A stretch of 64,000 nt of DNA from Cristatella mucedo (taxonomy: Eukaryota > Bryozoa > Phylactolaemata > Cristatellidae). Below, piece by piece: positions 12,701 to 38,154 of this stretch. Position 1 is the first letter of the stretch. Each line of letters opens with the position of its first letter. The notes under the pieces are model-generated. The model was not told the DNA's origin and did no database searches. It saw only the letters and a program-made list of their open reading frames with translations. The translations under genes and the position numbers were made by a program. The DNA lies in assembly GCA_009760855.2 (NCBI GenBank), contig WPIO01000096.1, positions 677,001 through 741,000 on the forward strand, given 5' to 3'.

Positions 12701-15700
12701 CTCTTCACAACTAGCTGCATGAGAATCTTTACCCCAAAGTTAGTGACAGGAACTGTATCAAGCATGCAAAAGCAAACAAGTATCATATTAATGCCAGCAT
12801 GCTCAAGCAAACCTGAATAAACTCGTGGCCAGTGGCAGTAAGACAAATGGCTAGCGACATGCACTGAATCGAGCACAAGTGTGCACGCAGAGTACACCTG
12901 TGCTCGACAAAAGAACACAAGTTCGCCAAGGTGTAAGTAAAGCTGATTAGAACAGATGTGCCATGAGCTGATACTTGAAGAATGCAAGGTCATTGCAGGT
13001 AGTGACCACAGCCGGAAGACTTTTGGTGCGTGGAAGCTGAAGGCTCGATCGCCAAAATATTTCAATTCAGTGCGAGGGATAGCAAAGGTTGGCGAGATGA
13101 TAGGATACTAATAATAATAACAGTACATTTGATATAGCACCCCGCAGGAAACCCAATCTCTTTCTAGGCACTCTATATTTGCTGCAAAGGAAGCAGAATC
13201 GAACAGATGCACAGAAGTAGGTGGTACGAGAGCACACCGGAAGAGCAAGGTCGGGTTGGGCAGTGATGGCCTAAAAGGTAAGGTGCTCGCTCTTCACGAC
13301 CGAGGTAGTAAGTTCGAATCTGGCAGTTGGGTGCTTAAATGTCAACTGCAAGCGGTGGTGATAGCCGATAAGGCTCTTCTGCTGCTATACAAATGAGGCT
13401 GTTAAATCAGCTAGTTTTTTTTTAGGTGGGCTGGTGCTTGAGAGTGAAATGACCTGTAAACCAGACTGGGGATCTTGAAATCGATGTGATGCTTGATAGG
13501 GAGCCAGCAAAGCACAGAGCGAAGTGTGGCTATGTGGCAGCCAGGCAGGTACAGCTGGAGAGTTGGCAACAGGCCAGACAAGTCACTGAGTTGTGCTTAG
13601 CTGCTGAAGATTAGGGGCAAAGGCCCGAGTGAAGAATAAAGAGAATCACAATAATCTAGACGAAATGTCACAAAAGAGGTAACTAGTTTCGTTGTTGCAC
13701 TTTTCTCTAAGCAGACACCTGATTTTCGGTAAGAGTTGTAAAGGGCCTAGACAGTGATTTAGTTCTCTCGAGGCATTCAACAAGTGACTTATCACTACCA
13801 CCACCATCATCATCATCATAATTATCAGGTAGAAAACACGGACACCTTAAAAACTCGAAAAACCAGCTAGCAGCAGCTGGCTCGACAGAGGCATCATCTA
13901 ATACCTATCGCAAGTGGCACTCAATGATGTAACAGCACATTACTAGGTGCCTGGCACGTCACACGATTCTGAGCCAGCAGCAGCTGGCGAGAGTGAGGCT
14001 GCACGATCGCACTCTTACAGGCAGCGTCACCGAAGGAACGCCGGGTCTGCATGGCTTCACCCGGCACTCCATCACACAAACAGAGCCAGCGGCTTTGCTG
14101 TTCGGCAGCGGCTGCCGCCGCCACTCGCCCTCCACCACAGAGCAGTGTCAGAAGCAGCGTGACCAGCGATCCACAAGCGATTTGCGGCAAACTCTGTATT
14201 GCGGCTCGCTCACCCCGTCGTCTGCACCCTCACCTGGCTCTGCGTGTCCGGCATGTAGATGACGCACTTGTAGCCCAACGCCAGGCAGATGTGCGCCAGG
14301 CCGATGCCCGTGTTGCCGGCCGTCCCTTCGACTACGATGCCGCCGCCGCCGGCTGCAGGCAGCAAGCCGCGCTTTCGCGCATCCTCGATCAAGTAGCGAG
14401 CGGCTCGGTCCTTGACGGAGCCGCCTCCGTTTGCAAACTCCACTTTCGCCAGAATCGAGCAGCCTGAGCAGACGCCAAGCAGGAGACTCTACGCTCGAGC
14501 TCGAGAGCTCTCACTCAGCCTCGGTCGAGACAGCAGCACCACAGGGGCAGCCGACGCAGCAGCGCACTCGACGACTGCAGGCCGCACACGGCACGGCAGG
14601 AAGTGGTGCCCCCACGTCACGTCACGGCTGCGCTTTCCGACAGAGGCTCGGCAGCAAGCGGGTTACCAGCTCTGCCAGCCGAATCGCACAAACATCGGAA
14701 TTCAGCAAAGTCACTGCAACCGAGAGCAGCAGGGAAAGAGTAATCCGATCACCTTCACCCCAGTGAACTTGTCTTGTTTGGCTCTCCTCGTGTGCCTTGC
14801 ATGCAAATCTCCCGTGCAGAATTCGGTGCATGACACTATAGCTCGAGTTCCTTCTTGCTGGCCTAAGCATGATACTCGTTTGCATTTGCATGGTATGATC
14901 CAGTGCATGCCCTTTAACCCTTTGGTAGCGATTCCCTTGCAGCAAGCTGCAAAGCGCCTAGACAGAGATTTAGTTCTCTTAGGGTGCTATACAAACTACC
15001 TACTATTAGTATGCTTGCTATTATTAATAGTATTACTATTCTCTACCGGAAGTCTTTCATACTGTGCGATAAGATGGTTGCTAAACTCTGTAGCTAGGCT
15101 TGCCGGTCGTGAATGTCACGTCGCGGCTGCCACTTTACACCACTTCTTGCCGACCTGCACTGGCTACCAATCAAAATCGACGTCAAAGCTAGGTCTCTCA
15201 CGTTTATGTCCTTTCAACCTCTGGCCTACCTATCAGAAATACTCCCCAAATGGTATTCGAATCGCAAAACCTGCTCTACTGACTCAAGTCATTTAGCTGT
15301 GATAAAACCAACCTTCAAAGGCCGTGCTTTCACTTTATATCTACTCATAGCCCAGAAATCACTTCTACCTGACTTCACAACATCCCTGACTCAACGACAT
15401 TCAAAAAGATGCTAAAACCGCCCGTTCCCTGCAGCATATGCTGTCAGTGTGAATTGTTTCTTGTGAGTTTATGCTTTCTGCTACTGTACATTTTATCAGC
15501 AACCAATTGACATGATTACTTTCCAGCATATGCAGTGCCTCGAAAGAGATTTACTTCTCTTAGAATAATTAAAAGCACGTCGTATTCGAATCATTGTTAT
15601 TATTCTCTCGTATCCCATTCTCTGATCTCTCGGCTTCCTCTCTCTCCCTCTCACTTTTGCTCCTCTTTCTCTGAATGTGTTCTCCTTCTCTTGCTGTCTC

Positions 15701-16652
15701 ACTCACTCCCTCTCTGATTGCCCATCTATTCAAGCTCATCAACTTTTGCTGCGGCTTTTATCTCACGTACGAAGTTCGATGGAAACTTCTGCTTCCAAAT
15801 GAAGCCTAGCTTTTAGCGAGTGCGTAAGTTCAATGTAAAAAAAAACAGTTACCTGTCTCTTGGCTGACCTTGTTGAGGCGAACGAGCGGCGTGCCGCCGA
15901 CCATGCCGACGAAGCCGTCACGAACCGCTCCAGACACCTGAAGCAGAGAGCAGCATTCGACTGCCAAGAAGGCTCATCGTTGCTAGGGCAACGAGTCCCC
16001 CAGCAACGAGCCCATCCGCCCACCCACCGACGATAGCACTCGATGCCGCCAATGCACGCCGGCTGCAGCCACCACGTGTCGAATCGACGGAAGGGAAGCA
16101 GCGTCCAGGCGCCGAAGTCTGACTTACGGCGGCAGCAGCAGCCTCCAGGCGCCGTAAGTCAGACTTCGAGTTTCCCTCGAGTTTCCCTCTGACGATTCAG
16201 GCCAGTCAGCCCAAGGCAGGCGGCGCAGAAGCTGAGCAGCAGGTGGAGACAAATAAGTCGAAGGCCAGCCGTGCGGCTTGGCGGCGGCTAGCGACTTGAC
16301 CGTAGTAGTAGTAGTGTCGCGACGCCGCACGAACGTAAATAGCGCACTCTGAGCGCCGCGTTGAATTTTCAGCGGTGAAGCGGGGTGTCGAATAGCCAAG
16401 CTTGCGGGCTGCGCATCGGCATTCGTTCGTAAGAGACCCAAAAAGGCATACCCTAAGGGGCAGGCCGCTGGAGAGAATCCAGCTAGCTGTACCGCAAGCA
16501 ACGCCGCCCAGAACCAGCCGGAAGAAACCGCCCTTGGCGGCCACTTTAGTCACCTTAGAGTTGCTTCTGGCAGCGGTAAACATAGGGAAGTACATTTTCA
16601 GAGCCATTCCCAAGAGCAGCAGTAGAAACAGCAGCAAAAAAGCTACTACCAA
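3641..16652 (-). CDS. Cysteine synthase-like PLP enzyme with N-terminal membrane anchor (5 exons, 3' end missing)
   Basis: Join of minus-strand exons 16652-16452, 15937-15853, 14463-14234, 8130-7926 and 3756-3641: 837 nt, 279 codons, every phase agreeing. The protein belongs to the beta-replacing PLP enzymes (O-acetylserine sulfhydrylase / cystathionine beta-synthase fold), which make cysteine or related thiols. Visible motifs: GGTPLVRL (about residues 80-87), GGGSVKDR with the PLP lysine at about K113, [10 protein letters not shown] substrate loop (141-150), and [10 protein letters not shown] phosphate-binding loop (250-259). Residues 2-22 are strongly hydrophobic ([14 protein letters not shown]), suggesting a signal anchor; yeast Mcy1 (YGR012W) has a comparable anchored layout. 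No N-terminal heme segment of CBS is seen. The exon after ..FLADPQ was not found, so the C-terminus probably lies left of the window. The exact substrate is not deducible. Confidence 0.85.
3880..4130. repeat. CAG-rich imperfect trinucleotide tract
   Basis: Interrupted CAG runs over 250 bases, producing Gln-, Ser- and Leu-rich ORFs on both strands. In the cysteine synthase intron before exon 5. Confidence 0.9.
4575..4745. repeat. CT-rich microsatellite
   Basis: Imperfect (CT)n with TTACTCTC interruptions; the Ser/Leu-rich ORFs across it are by-products. Confidence 0.95.
5815..6140 (+). mobile_element. LINE reverse transcriptase fragment
   Basis: Reads [33 protein letters not shown] and [14 protein letters not shown] domains 3-5 of an L2/CR1/jockey-clade LINE, with the catalytic Y-x-DD box intact (YADD). 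Truncated on both sides and unable to act alone. It lies in the cysteine synthase intron between exons 5 and 4, followed at once by a SINE. Confidence 0.8.
6155..6320 (+). mobile_element. SINE-A (tRNA-derived)
   Basis: A box-like TGGCCCAGTGGTCACG, B box GGCTCGAGCCC, then AAGCGCCTGAATCGAGG and a TTATATTTATA tail. Inserted beside the RT fragment. Confidence 0.82.
6440..7120 (+). mobile_element. Decayed LINE 3' region (second subfamily)
   Basis: Reads [28 protein letters not shown] and GLCSAGP-like words around 6880 (TTTTGCTCTGCAGGTCCTAG). The same segment recurs inverted at 35536-35748. Many frameshifts. Confidence 0.55.
7558..7715 (-). mobile_element. L2-like LINE tail
   Basis: ATAATAATAATGCACTCGAT.. 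then AAAGCGCCCTCAGAGAACCC, about 150 bases of the shared LINE 3' end. Similar tail-only scraps: 11055-11120 (+), 21135-21210 (-), 45215-45290 (-), 54350-54400 (-), 56110-56185 (-), 63165-63245 (+). Confidence 0.6.
7926..8130 (-). CDS. Cysteine synthase-like gene, exon 4
   Basis: 205 nt with acceptor TTGCAG|GAGAAG and donor CCG|GTTGGT (a weak donor). Encodes [17 protein letters not shown].. through [20 protein letters not shown], the classic central region of the family (QFDNPAN..H..TTGPEIW). One leftover G joins exon 5 to give ETGGRVDA. Confidence 0.92.
9623..9759 (-). mobile_element. SINE-A (tRNA-derived)
   Basis: Nearly identical to the copy at 3484-3620 across 135 bases, with the same A/B boxes and tail. 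Confidence 0.85.
11389..12055 (+). repeat. GGATCC-rich minisatellite
   Basis: About 14 tandem copies of a 38-60 base unit built from CTCCGAGAAGCTGTCAAGG, one to three GGATCCTGGAA blocks, and CATTCAAGGAT. Units differ in the number of inner GGATCCTGGAA blocks. It stays open in several frames on both strands, which explains the 336-codon ORF 11210-12220. Lies in the intron between exons 4 and 3 of the cysteine synthase gene. Confidence 0.9.
12630..13080 (-). mobile_element. L2-like LINE 3' fragment
   Basis: Minus strand reads [17 protein letters not shown] (compare [13 protein letters not shown] in the 53-kb copy); the tail lies at 12650-12710. A second tail-only copy is at 13105-13215. Confidence 0.65.
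13262..13425 (+). mobile_element. SINE-B (tRNA-derived)
   Basis: GTGATGGCCTAAAAGGTAAG A-box region, B box AGTTCGAATCT, then body GCAAGCGGTGGTGATAGCCG and 3' end AAGGCTCTTCTGCTGCTATA.. ..AAATCAGCTAGT. No sequence relation to SINE-A beyond the tRNA boxes. Confidence 0.82.
14234..14463 (-). CDS. Cysteine synthase-like gene, exon 3 (PLP lysine)
   Basis: 230 nt with acceptor GCTCAG|GCTGC and donor CCAG|GTGAGG. Carries the Schiff-base lysine motif [11 protein letters not shown] and the [10 protein letters not shown] substrate-binding loop. Position 107-108 reads N-G where the family usually has N-P (NPGGSVKDR). Confidence 0.92.
15070..15575 (+). mobile_element. L2-like LINE 3' fragment
   Basis: Reads [20 protein letters not shown] and [11 protein letters not shown], decayed relatives of the 53-kb copy, ending in GTGCCTCGAAAGAGATTTAC.. 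Lies between exons 3 and 2 of the cysteine synthase gene. Another tail-only copy is at 14935-15005. Confidence 0.7.
15853..15937 (-). CDS. Cysteine synthase-like gene, exon 2
   Basis: 85 nt with acceptor CTTCAG|GTG and donor ACAG|GTAACT. Encodes [20 protein letters not shown].. ending in NKVSQET, the conserved N-terminal (I/V)GxTPLVRLN motif of cysteine synthases. Leaves one nucleotide (G) that completes the first codon of exon 3. Confidence 0.88.
16113..16168. repeat. 19-bp perfect inverted repeat (hairpin)
   Basis: CGAAGTCTGACTTACGGCG at 16113-16131 and its exact reverse complement at 16150-16168, with an 18-base loop; AGGCGCCG/AGGCGCCG flanks are also repeated directly. In intron 1 of the cysteine synthase gene. 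Confidence 0.85.
16452..16652 (-). CDS. Cysteine synthase-like gene, exon 1 (anchor)
   Basis: 67 codons from the ATG at 16652 to donor AGG|GTATGC. Encodes the hydrophobic N-terminus (residues 2-22) and a second apolar stretch (about 41-60, FFRLVLGG..). It ends in phase 0, matching exon 2. The start is chosen because it opens directly into the hydrophobic anchor; the ATGs at residues 16 and 20 lie inside it. Confidence 0.7.
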
Positions 16653-16859
16653 CGCCGGCAGGCACTACTTCCGCTGGAAGTGGGTGGGATCCAGGCAAAC
16701 GGGGCGCTTGAACTATTGGAACGTTGGAAGCTGCAAGGATTGGTTGTTGCATTCCGCACGTTACTTTCAGCCGTCTTTTATTATGTCTAGAAATTCAATG
16801 GCTTTAAAAATTATTTAATTTATTTTTCGGCCCCTTTAATGTTTTTGTAGTCAAATAGT

Positions 16860-17680
16860 GCTGTAGCGCGGCATGGATACTCCCAGGTCCGGCATTTAGC
16901 GATTACCTCCGCGCGGTGCGGCGGGTTTTGTGAATGGTTACGGCCGCTTCGACCAGCTTGCCGCCCGTCTCTAGTTGCTCGCATAACAGTCACAAACTAT
17001 CTTGGTGCACCGTAGCAAACATTTTTCGAAGCCTGCTGCCGCTCCCGTAAGTTACTGGCAGCCCGACGATCGCCCCGGGTACGGCGGCGGTGGCATAGTC
17101 ACGTGGTGAAAAGTCGCGGCATTTGCCGCGGCGCCAGTCGCAGCTGCCGCCGGGCAGCGGCGTACCGTCTTCGAGCTACGCCTGCGTGCCGCGAATACGG
17201 TGAGAGCGCGTCCGTGCGATTGCGCTATATCCCGCGTTCGAGCCTGCGGCCGCGGCGCAGCAGCTGAGCTCGCGACGTCGCAGTGCTCGACCGCCGCCGG
17301 CGCAGCATGCGTCGGTCGTCGCAGCCGCCTCGCTGCGCGCCCCCGCGCGCGCCCGCCTGCATTATTATTATTACGGGATTGCGCATCGCAGTTGTCTGAC
17401 GCGCCATGCCGCCGCCGAAGTCACGGCCGCGGTTGTACACCGAAATTCGCCCATCCTCGCGCAAATTCGTCGCGATTCGTGTTAGGCGCCCATTCCTCTG
17501 GCGGGTTTGCACATAGGAATCGGCGAATCACAAAGGAACCGGTCGAAGGCGGCCCAGGCCGAACCCGGGCCGCCCGTAATCCGATAGTCTGTGTGAGAGG
17601 TCGTGCCGTCAAGTCCAGCTGGTGTAGCTCTCAAGTTGGCCGCTGCCGCCTCCGCCCCCCAGCTTGAGGCATCCACCTAT
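16860..17680. other. CpG-rich spacer upstream of the cysteine synthase gene
   Basis: Dense in CG dinucleotides and GC-rich compared with the AT-rich LINE/SINE areas; begins about 200 bases upstream of the start codon at 16652. Could be a CpG-rich promoter region for that gene or a non-coding exon. No convincing coding exon or RNA gene was found in it. Confidence 0.4.
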
Positions 17681-18715
17681 CTATCACCCATCTTCCATCA
17701 CCTATCGAGCTTCGATGCTGCCTTAGCCGGTGCCCCTCGGCTTCGTCTTTTGCTGCTGCCGATCGAAGGCCCGTAACCGTAGCAAACGATGGTAGGCACG
17801 TTGTTTGATGCCGTTGGAATGATGGGTGACCTGCGATGGATGGATGGATGGCTTGTGAAGGGAATCCAGGAAGAAAGAGAAAGATGGGAGAGGAAGCGTA
17901 TCGCATGTAAGACTTGCAGTCCAAGATATAACATGGGTCGTCGCAGTAAGTGATGCTCATTTCGCTAAAGCTGGAAATATGTACTGAGGTCGCGCTGCAG
18001 GAGGCAGGAGAGGGTGTCCGAAGATCGCCCTGACAGCTCTGGGCTCGACTCGCTACTGGCCGTGCCAAGCTGGCGCCATTGCAACTATACCTGTGCCGGA
18101 CGATGCAGCAGCAGCCAGCTCCGGGGGGGGGGGGGGGGGGGGGGTGGGGTGGGTGCTGCTGCAGCTGCCTCGGCAGCTTGCATTCTGCCCCCTTGTGCCG
18201 CTCTGGCCGGTGCCTAGGCTGCTGCCGTTGCTGCTGCTGCCCTTATTCACAGCTCTCTGTCGGCACACAAAGAGCTGCTCAGCATTCGCAGTAAGCCGAT
18301 GCTGCTCGGCCGCCCTGAGCCACTAGGCTCAGCCTCCTCCTTTGTCCAGAAGCTGCCCTCTTTTGGAATCGGCATGCCGTCCTGTCAACAGTGCTGCACG
18401 ATTAGTGCCTCAAATGAGCGAGCTAGAGACATCCCAGTCCATGCGGCCCGGCCAACTCCGGCCTGTGCTCAAGCTGCCACACGTTGTAACACGACGTAAC
18501 GTCTCATCGTCGACCGAGGCCCTGGACGGCCACTGGAGACTACAGGCTAGCCCGCACGGGAATGTAGTAGCAATCAGTCCGGCTGGCTGGGTGAGGAGGC
18601 CAGGCCAACAAACAGGCTGTCCTATTGAGCAGCGAACTCTCTGTTAGCTTTGTAAACACAAGTGCCGACACTGTCGACAGAGGCAGCATGGTCTTCTGTG
18701 CTGCGGAAGTCAGCC

Positions 18716-18880
18716 GTGATGGCACACTAGGTGAGGCGGTTGCTTTCATGACCTCTGCATCGAGGTCGTTAGTTCGATTCCTGCGGTGGGCGATTCTTTA
18801 TCGCCACTACAAGCGGTGGTGATAGCCGTAAAGGCTCTTCTGTCGCTATGCAAAAAGAGGCTGTTTAATCAGCTGGTATC
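18716..18880 (+). mobile_element. SINE-B (tRNA-derived)
   Basis: Same family as 13262; B box AGTTCGATTCC, body GCGGTGGTGATAGCCGTAAA. Confidence 0.82.
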
Positions 18881-21202
18881 ATCATCATCATCATCAGACA
18901 CTGTCTGAAGAGAGCCTTGGGGAAAATACCGATTCAGTCGGCCTCGACCTCTCCCAGAGGCAGGCTCTGTCGGTCCGTGGTTTTGCTTGGGATCTTAGTG
19001 CCACCGACATGCCAGGGCACTGTGAGGAGCCTTCCGGTTGTGCGATCGTTTGGTCCTACAGCAGCTCATCAAGCGGCGGTCGTGTGCTGCCGTTTTATAG
19101 AAAACGACCGAGTCGTGTTCACGTGGTTGCAAGCGGATCAGAGCCGTAGTCAGAGCTGAAGGAGCACGAAGCAGCTTGTCCGACTTCGGCTTCGCTTCAC
19201 TTCGCTTCGCTTCACTTCCCGGTGAACAGAGAGGCATAGCATCAGTCAGCCATACCTTAAACTTTTCCCGGGATAGAGATTGGGAGTGTGTTAGAGACTG
19301 ACAGCAAATAGTTCACTCTGCGTGTGCATTCGCGTTGCGCCGCCCCCACGTCGTTGGCTCAGTGTGCCCACAACTCTGGTTGCGCACGTCTGCGCAATCT
19401 GCCCGGGACTTGGCCGAAGAAGCCGTGGTGTCAGCCTGCATCATGGCCAGCCAGAGGCCTCACAGTTTGACCCATCGATTTTCGTGAACCTAATTTCGAC
19501 CGGTTGAGTGTCACTTGCCTTTTTATCCAGCCTACCGAACCGTCGCGTGCATCAACATTTTAACCTTCATCTGCATTCGTTTATCTGTTTTCAGTTTAGT
19601 TAGTAGTTTGTCTCCTGTATACCAAAATGGTACATACTAATGCCGATACGGACATTGTTCATAGCCATGAAGTGAGAGACAAAAAACACTGCGCTTGAAA
19701 TCAATGGCAACACTCGTAAATTGGCCTCAGCTTCAGTACAATGCTGCCAACGGTTAAGCAGAGCCGCTGCCAAGGGAGTGAGGTGGGCTGGTCCCACGCG
19801 ACCAAAGGTTTAGGCTGGCATTTCGAGGGCCAAGCAAGAACAAACCGTGTCCATGTCATTCGAAATATTGTGCGTGCTATAGCTGCTCCTAATCTGGTAC
19901 TCGGGCCACACGCGGCTGAGGCCCGGCGTGCGCTTGAGCGGGCTGCGCATGCGCGCTCTTTCCTCTTTCGCAGCTGCTGCTTGCTGCAAGCCATCCTTTG
20001 TCAGTGGTGTCCCCCCCCCCCACTCTAGTCTTTCAGCAGGCAGCGTGTGACTCAGACCTGCTGAGCTGCCGGCCGGCCGGCCGGCCGGGGTGGCTAACGT
20101 TGGTGCCTGGGTTTTGTCCATCTCCTTTTGTTCTGGCGAGTGCTGCCTGTGGCCGGCTGGCGTGTGTATTTGCACGGACGGCGCCCACCTTGACAATGGT
20201 TTTTACCTTAGGACACCTGGACTGTAGCTAGCTGCCCGGACCCCTTGCATTGTCGCTGGCCGGCTGGGCTGATGGCAGCCGAATAATAGGTCGAACAAGT
20301 AGCTGGCTCTCCTGTGCGTGCGGCAGCCGTTACCGGAATGGAGTCTCTGGAGTGAGCAGCCGGTGCGGCCGGCGTCCTGTCGCACCGCGTGGTGTCACTG
20401 CTGAGCCACCACGTGGTGCAGCACAAATGCCAGTTGAACCTCTACTGAGCCAGCAGCAGCCGCGGTGGCATGTTAGCAGGAATAGCTGGCTAGCTACACC
20501 AGGTACTCCGAGCTGCTTTGTGCGCGGTCTCGCGGCTGGCAATAATTAGCCAATAATAGACCAACCTGTTAGTGCTGATTAACCGGTAGCCGATGTGCTG
20601 GCCGATGGCCCAGCAGGTGGCTGCTTGATGCAACCGCAGCCCACCGACATCCATCGGTTGACCGTCCGGTGTTCCACTGGGGCTGATGGTAGACGGCTGA
20701 GAGGGGGTGGGTAGGTGGGGTGGCATGGGGTTAAAGAGAGAGAGCAAGAATGAGCAGTGCACTTGCCGGCTGATTAGAAGTAGACTGCCCAGTCCTCCCA
20801 GCCGGCAGCTGCCGATTTAAGTCACAGTCATCTGAGGTGAGGCTGTATACCTGCCTGCTAGTTAGTTGGTCGCCCGGTCGGTGGCGTCTTCGGCCAGGGA
20901 AGGACCTCGATGCTTGGGCCAGCTGAGCTCTGCCCTGCCCTGCCCTGATGGGGACATGGTGCTGGCGCCAGCTGAGGCAGCCAGTGCTTGAAGGGAAGAG
21001 TAGAGGGGGGTGGGGCGCGCAGGGGTAATAAAGATGCCTTCTCTGCACCGCCACTCGGCTGCTTTTCTTGACCTCGTTTCGGTTTCCATGCTAGTAGCAA
21101 GTTCGGGAAAGTCGGTTTCGAGCCCTCTTGACACCATAATAATAATAATAATAATACACTTGATTAAGTACCCTCAAGAGAACTCAATCTCTTTCTAAGC
21201 AC

Positions 21203-21365
21203 CTTCTGTGGTTTGGCCCAGTGGTAAATGTGCTCCCCTCCGGACCAAGGTCAAGGCGAATGTATTTGATCGCCTAGGTCGCAGGCTCGAGCCCCGTAGC
21301 ATGTGCAAAGCGCCTGAATAGAGATTAAGTTCTCGTAGGTCGCTTTGAATAATATTTATGTTAAT
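21203..21365 (+). mobile_element. SINE-A (tRNA-derived)
   Basis: TTTGGCCCAGTGGTAAATG, B box GGCTCGAGCCC, AAGCGCCTGAATAGAGATTA tail. Confidence 0.8.
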
Positions 21366-21901
21366 ATGTTATAATTCCAGCGCCCGACGAGCTTCTACCA
21401 CGAGGCTGCTCTAGAGTGGTCGCGGTAACATGGCCGTCCATTATGCTGCACCTCGTGATGAGCAGGGACTCTCGCCTAGTGCGCCGCTCGATTTATATCT
21501 CGTCCGTCCGTCTGTCGAGTCGTCTGCCGTGCGGCGGCTGGCGTGCTGCCCTACTTCCAGCTATCGGCCGATACCTATTCCATCTATCGGACAGACCTCA
21601 GTGAAGTCATGCAAGTGGCCATGCCCCAGCAGTCGTAAATTCATGTGCCCTCACCTTCCCCTGCCGGCGGCCTGCTTGCCAAGTATTGGTGGCTCAGGCG
21701 AAGCCGAGGTTCTGTCTACCCATGGCCGACGTGAAAAATATCTGTATGAACGTGCCTGCAGTCGGTTATTGTGTCGGTCTGCAATAGCCTCGAGAGAAGA
21801 CAAATTCCTAAAGGCAGTAGTTTCGTCTTGGCGACCTCTTGATTGGCTGCATAGATTTTTTGAAGGGCAGGGATTTGTCGGGATATCGTCGTCTAATGAG
21901 C

Positions 21902-22065
21902 AGTGATGGCCCAGGGGAGGTAAAGTGCTTGCTCTTCACGATCGAGGTCGTGGGTTTGAATCCTGCAGTGGGGGCGATCCTTTGTGCCAACTGCAAGCGG
22001 TGGTGGTAGCCGCCAAGGCTCTTCTGCCACTATATAAATGAGTCTGTCAAATCAGCTAGTATTTA
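21902..22065 (+). mobile_element. SINE-B (tRNA-derived)
   Basis: GTGATGGCCCAGGGGAGG, B box GGTTTGAATCC, body GCAAGCGGTGGTGGTAGCCG. Confidence 0.82.
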
Positions 22066-22297
22066 TTTTGTGTTATGGCCATGCCGCTGTGCACTGCCGA
22101 AGATTTTCAATCCCTCACCTGGAGACTTTGCATTGGCATCGTCGTCGGGGTTGAGGTGGTCGACCGTAAGCTCTTATCGTGGGTGAATGATGAAGGAGAA
22201 AGCGTGGAGAAGCCTTTCCAATGGCAGCCTGAGATCGATTGAAACTGAACGAAATGACTGACCGAACTGATTTGTCGAACGGTCAGTCAGCGCTCGT

Positions 22298-22298
<1 letters not shown>

Positions 22299-22367
<69 letters not shown>
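22299..22367. repeat. (CT)n microsatellite
   Basis: About 34 perfect CT units, about 850 bases before the forkhead TATA-like box. Confidence 0.97.
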
Positions 22368-22369
<2 letters not shown>

Positions 22370-23159
22370 CACAACCGACCAAGGTCGTGGGCTCTATCTA
22401 GCCCTGCGGCATACAGCATGTGAAGTGCTTGGAAAGAGATTATGTTTTCTCTTGAGGCGATATACGAATTGGTTACATTTTGAAATTTTACTGTATCTAT
22501 TTTTTGGCCTTTTTTGCCTAGCTGTTGTGCAGACACATTCTCATGACGTACTCATCGCCTTAATCATCTATGATTTCTCTCTGCTTACACAAGCGGCAGC
22601 ACACTCCTGATTCGCTAGCTGCCACTGACCGTTGGGCAGAAAGGTCGCAGGGACCGCTTACGTAAATGTAAATGCATTTTCGTAGCTGAAATTTAAAATT
22701 TGAATTAAAAAACTTATGAAATTATGCCCGGCTGTCCGCTCGCTCACCAACTCGGTACAGTCGCCACTCCATCCAACGCAAAGTTTCGGTTTGCCGTGAT
22801 TTTTTGCCGAATTAATGTAAAAAAAAACCTGATGGCAAATGGTGATGGCCGTGAGTGCGGTTCTTGTCATGACTTGTTGAACCGAGTGAGAACTTGCAAA
22901 CCGAGCGTTCGAGTTGAATCTTGGCCTGATTGTTTAGAAGTACATGTTTGCAGTCGGTCAGCTGAGCTGAGCTGAGCTGCACAGCGATGGCTGATGACAA
23001 CTGTGCGGTCACGTGCTGTTACGAGCCGGAAAAAAGCTCGTGCCCATGCTACCGCATTAAATTATATATATTAAATATTGAAAAAAAGCGAACACAGCTT
23101 GGATTCTGGCCTTCTACTGAAAGATTGCAGGAGAAATGTATAAGTCGGCAGCTTCTCAG

Positions 23160-23240
23160 CTGATGCTTCTCCTTTAAAAGGGGGCGTGTCCACTCCTCGC
23201 GACACGTGACTCCTTGACAGACGCGGCCGTGTTCGCTTTG
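23160..23240 (+). promoter_or_regulatory. TATA-like promoter of the forkhead gene
   Basis: CTTTAAAAGGGGGCGTGTCC at about 23172-23191 combines a TTTAAAA TATA-like box with an adjoining GC/CACCC-type box, about 190 bases before the chosen ATG. A promoter is inferred from position and sequence; transcription start is not shown. Confidence 0.45.
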
Positions 23241-23372
23241 GCTAGTGCGCTCGCTCGCAGATCCTTTTCTAGAAGCGAAAGATGTGCGTCAGCCGCTTTA
23301 AAGAAAGCGATCGCGAGCGACCCGTCGAGTGATTTCCTCTTTCTGTTTCATTCGCTCCAGCTCCGGCTAAAA

Positions 23373-38154
<14,782 letters not shown>

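Larger units (their letters stand above)
17690..22290. other. Intergenic spacer, 17.7-22.3 kb
   Basis: Contains the SINEs listed separately, a 22-base poly-G run (18122-18143), short GCCGGCCGGCC (20070-20090) and CTTCGCTTCACTTCG-type (19190-19215) repeats. Short ORFs on both strands show no domain. Confidence 0.45.

Noticed and set aside
16206-16451. Continuation of cysteine synthase exon 1 to the stop at 16206
   Set aside because: The donor at 16452/16451 joins in phase to the conserved VSGAVRDGF.. exon; the read-through part has no family resemblance.
17200-17667. 155-aa Arg/Ala-rich ORF in the CpG-rich spacer
   Set aside because: High GC suppresses stop codons on both strands here; no recognisable domain.
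23214-23372. N-terminal extension of the forkhead protein (53 residues)
   Set aside because: Lies in the presumed 5' UTR just after the TATA-like box; composition is unlike the rest and the second ATG has a better context.
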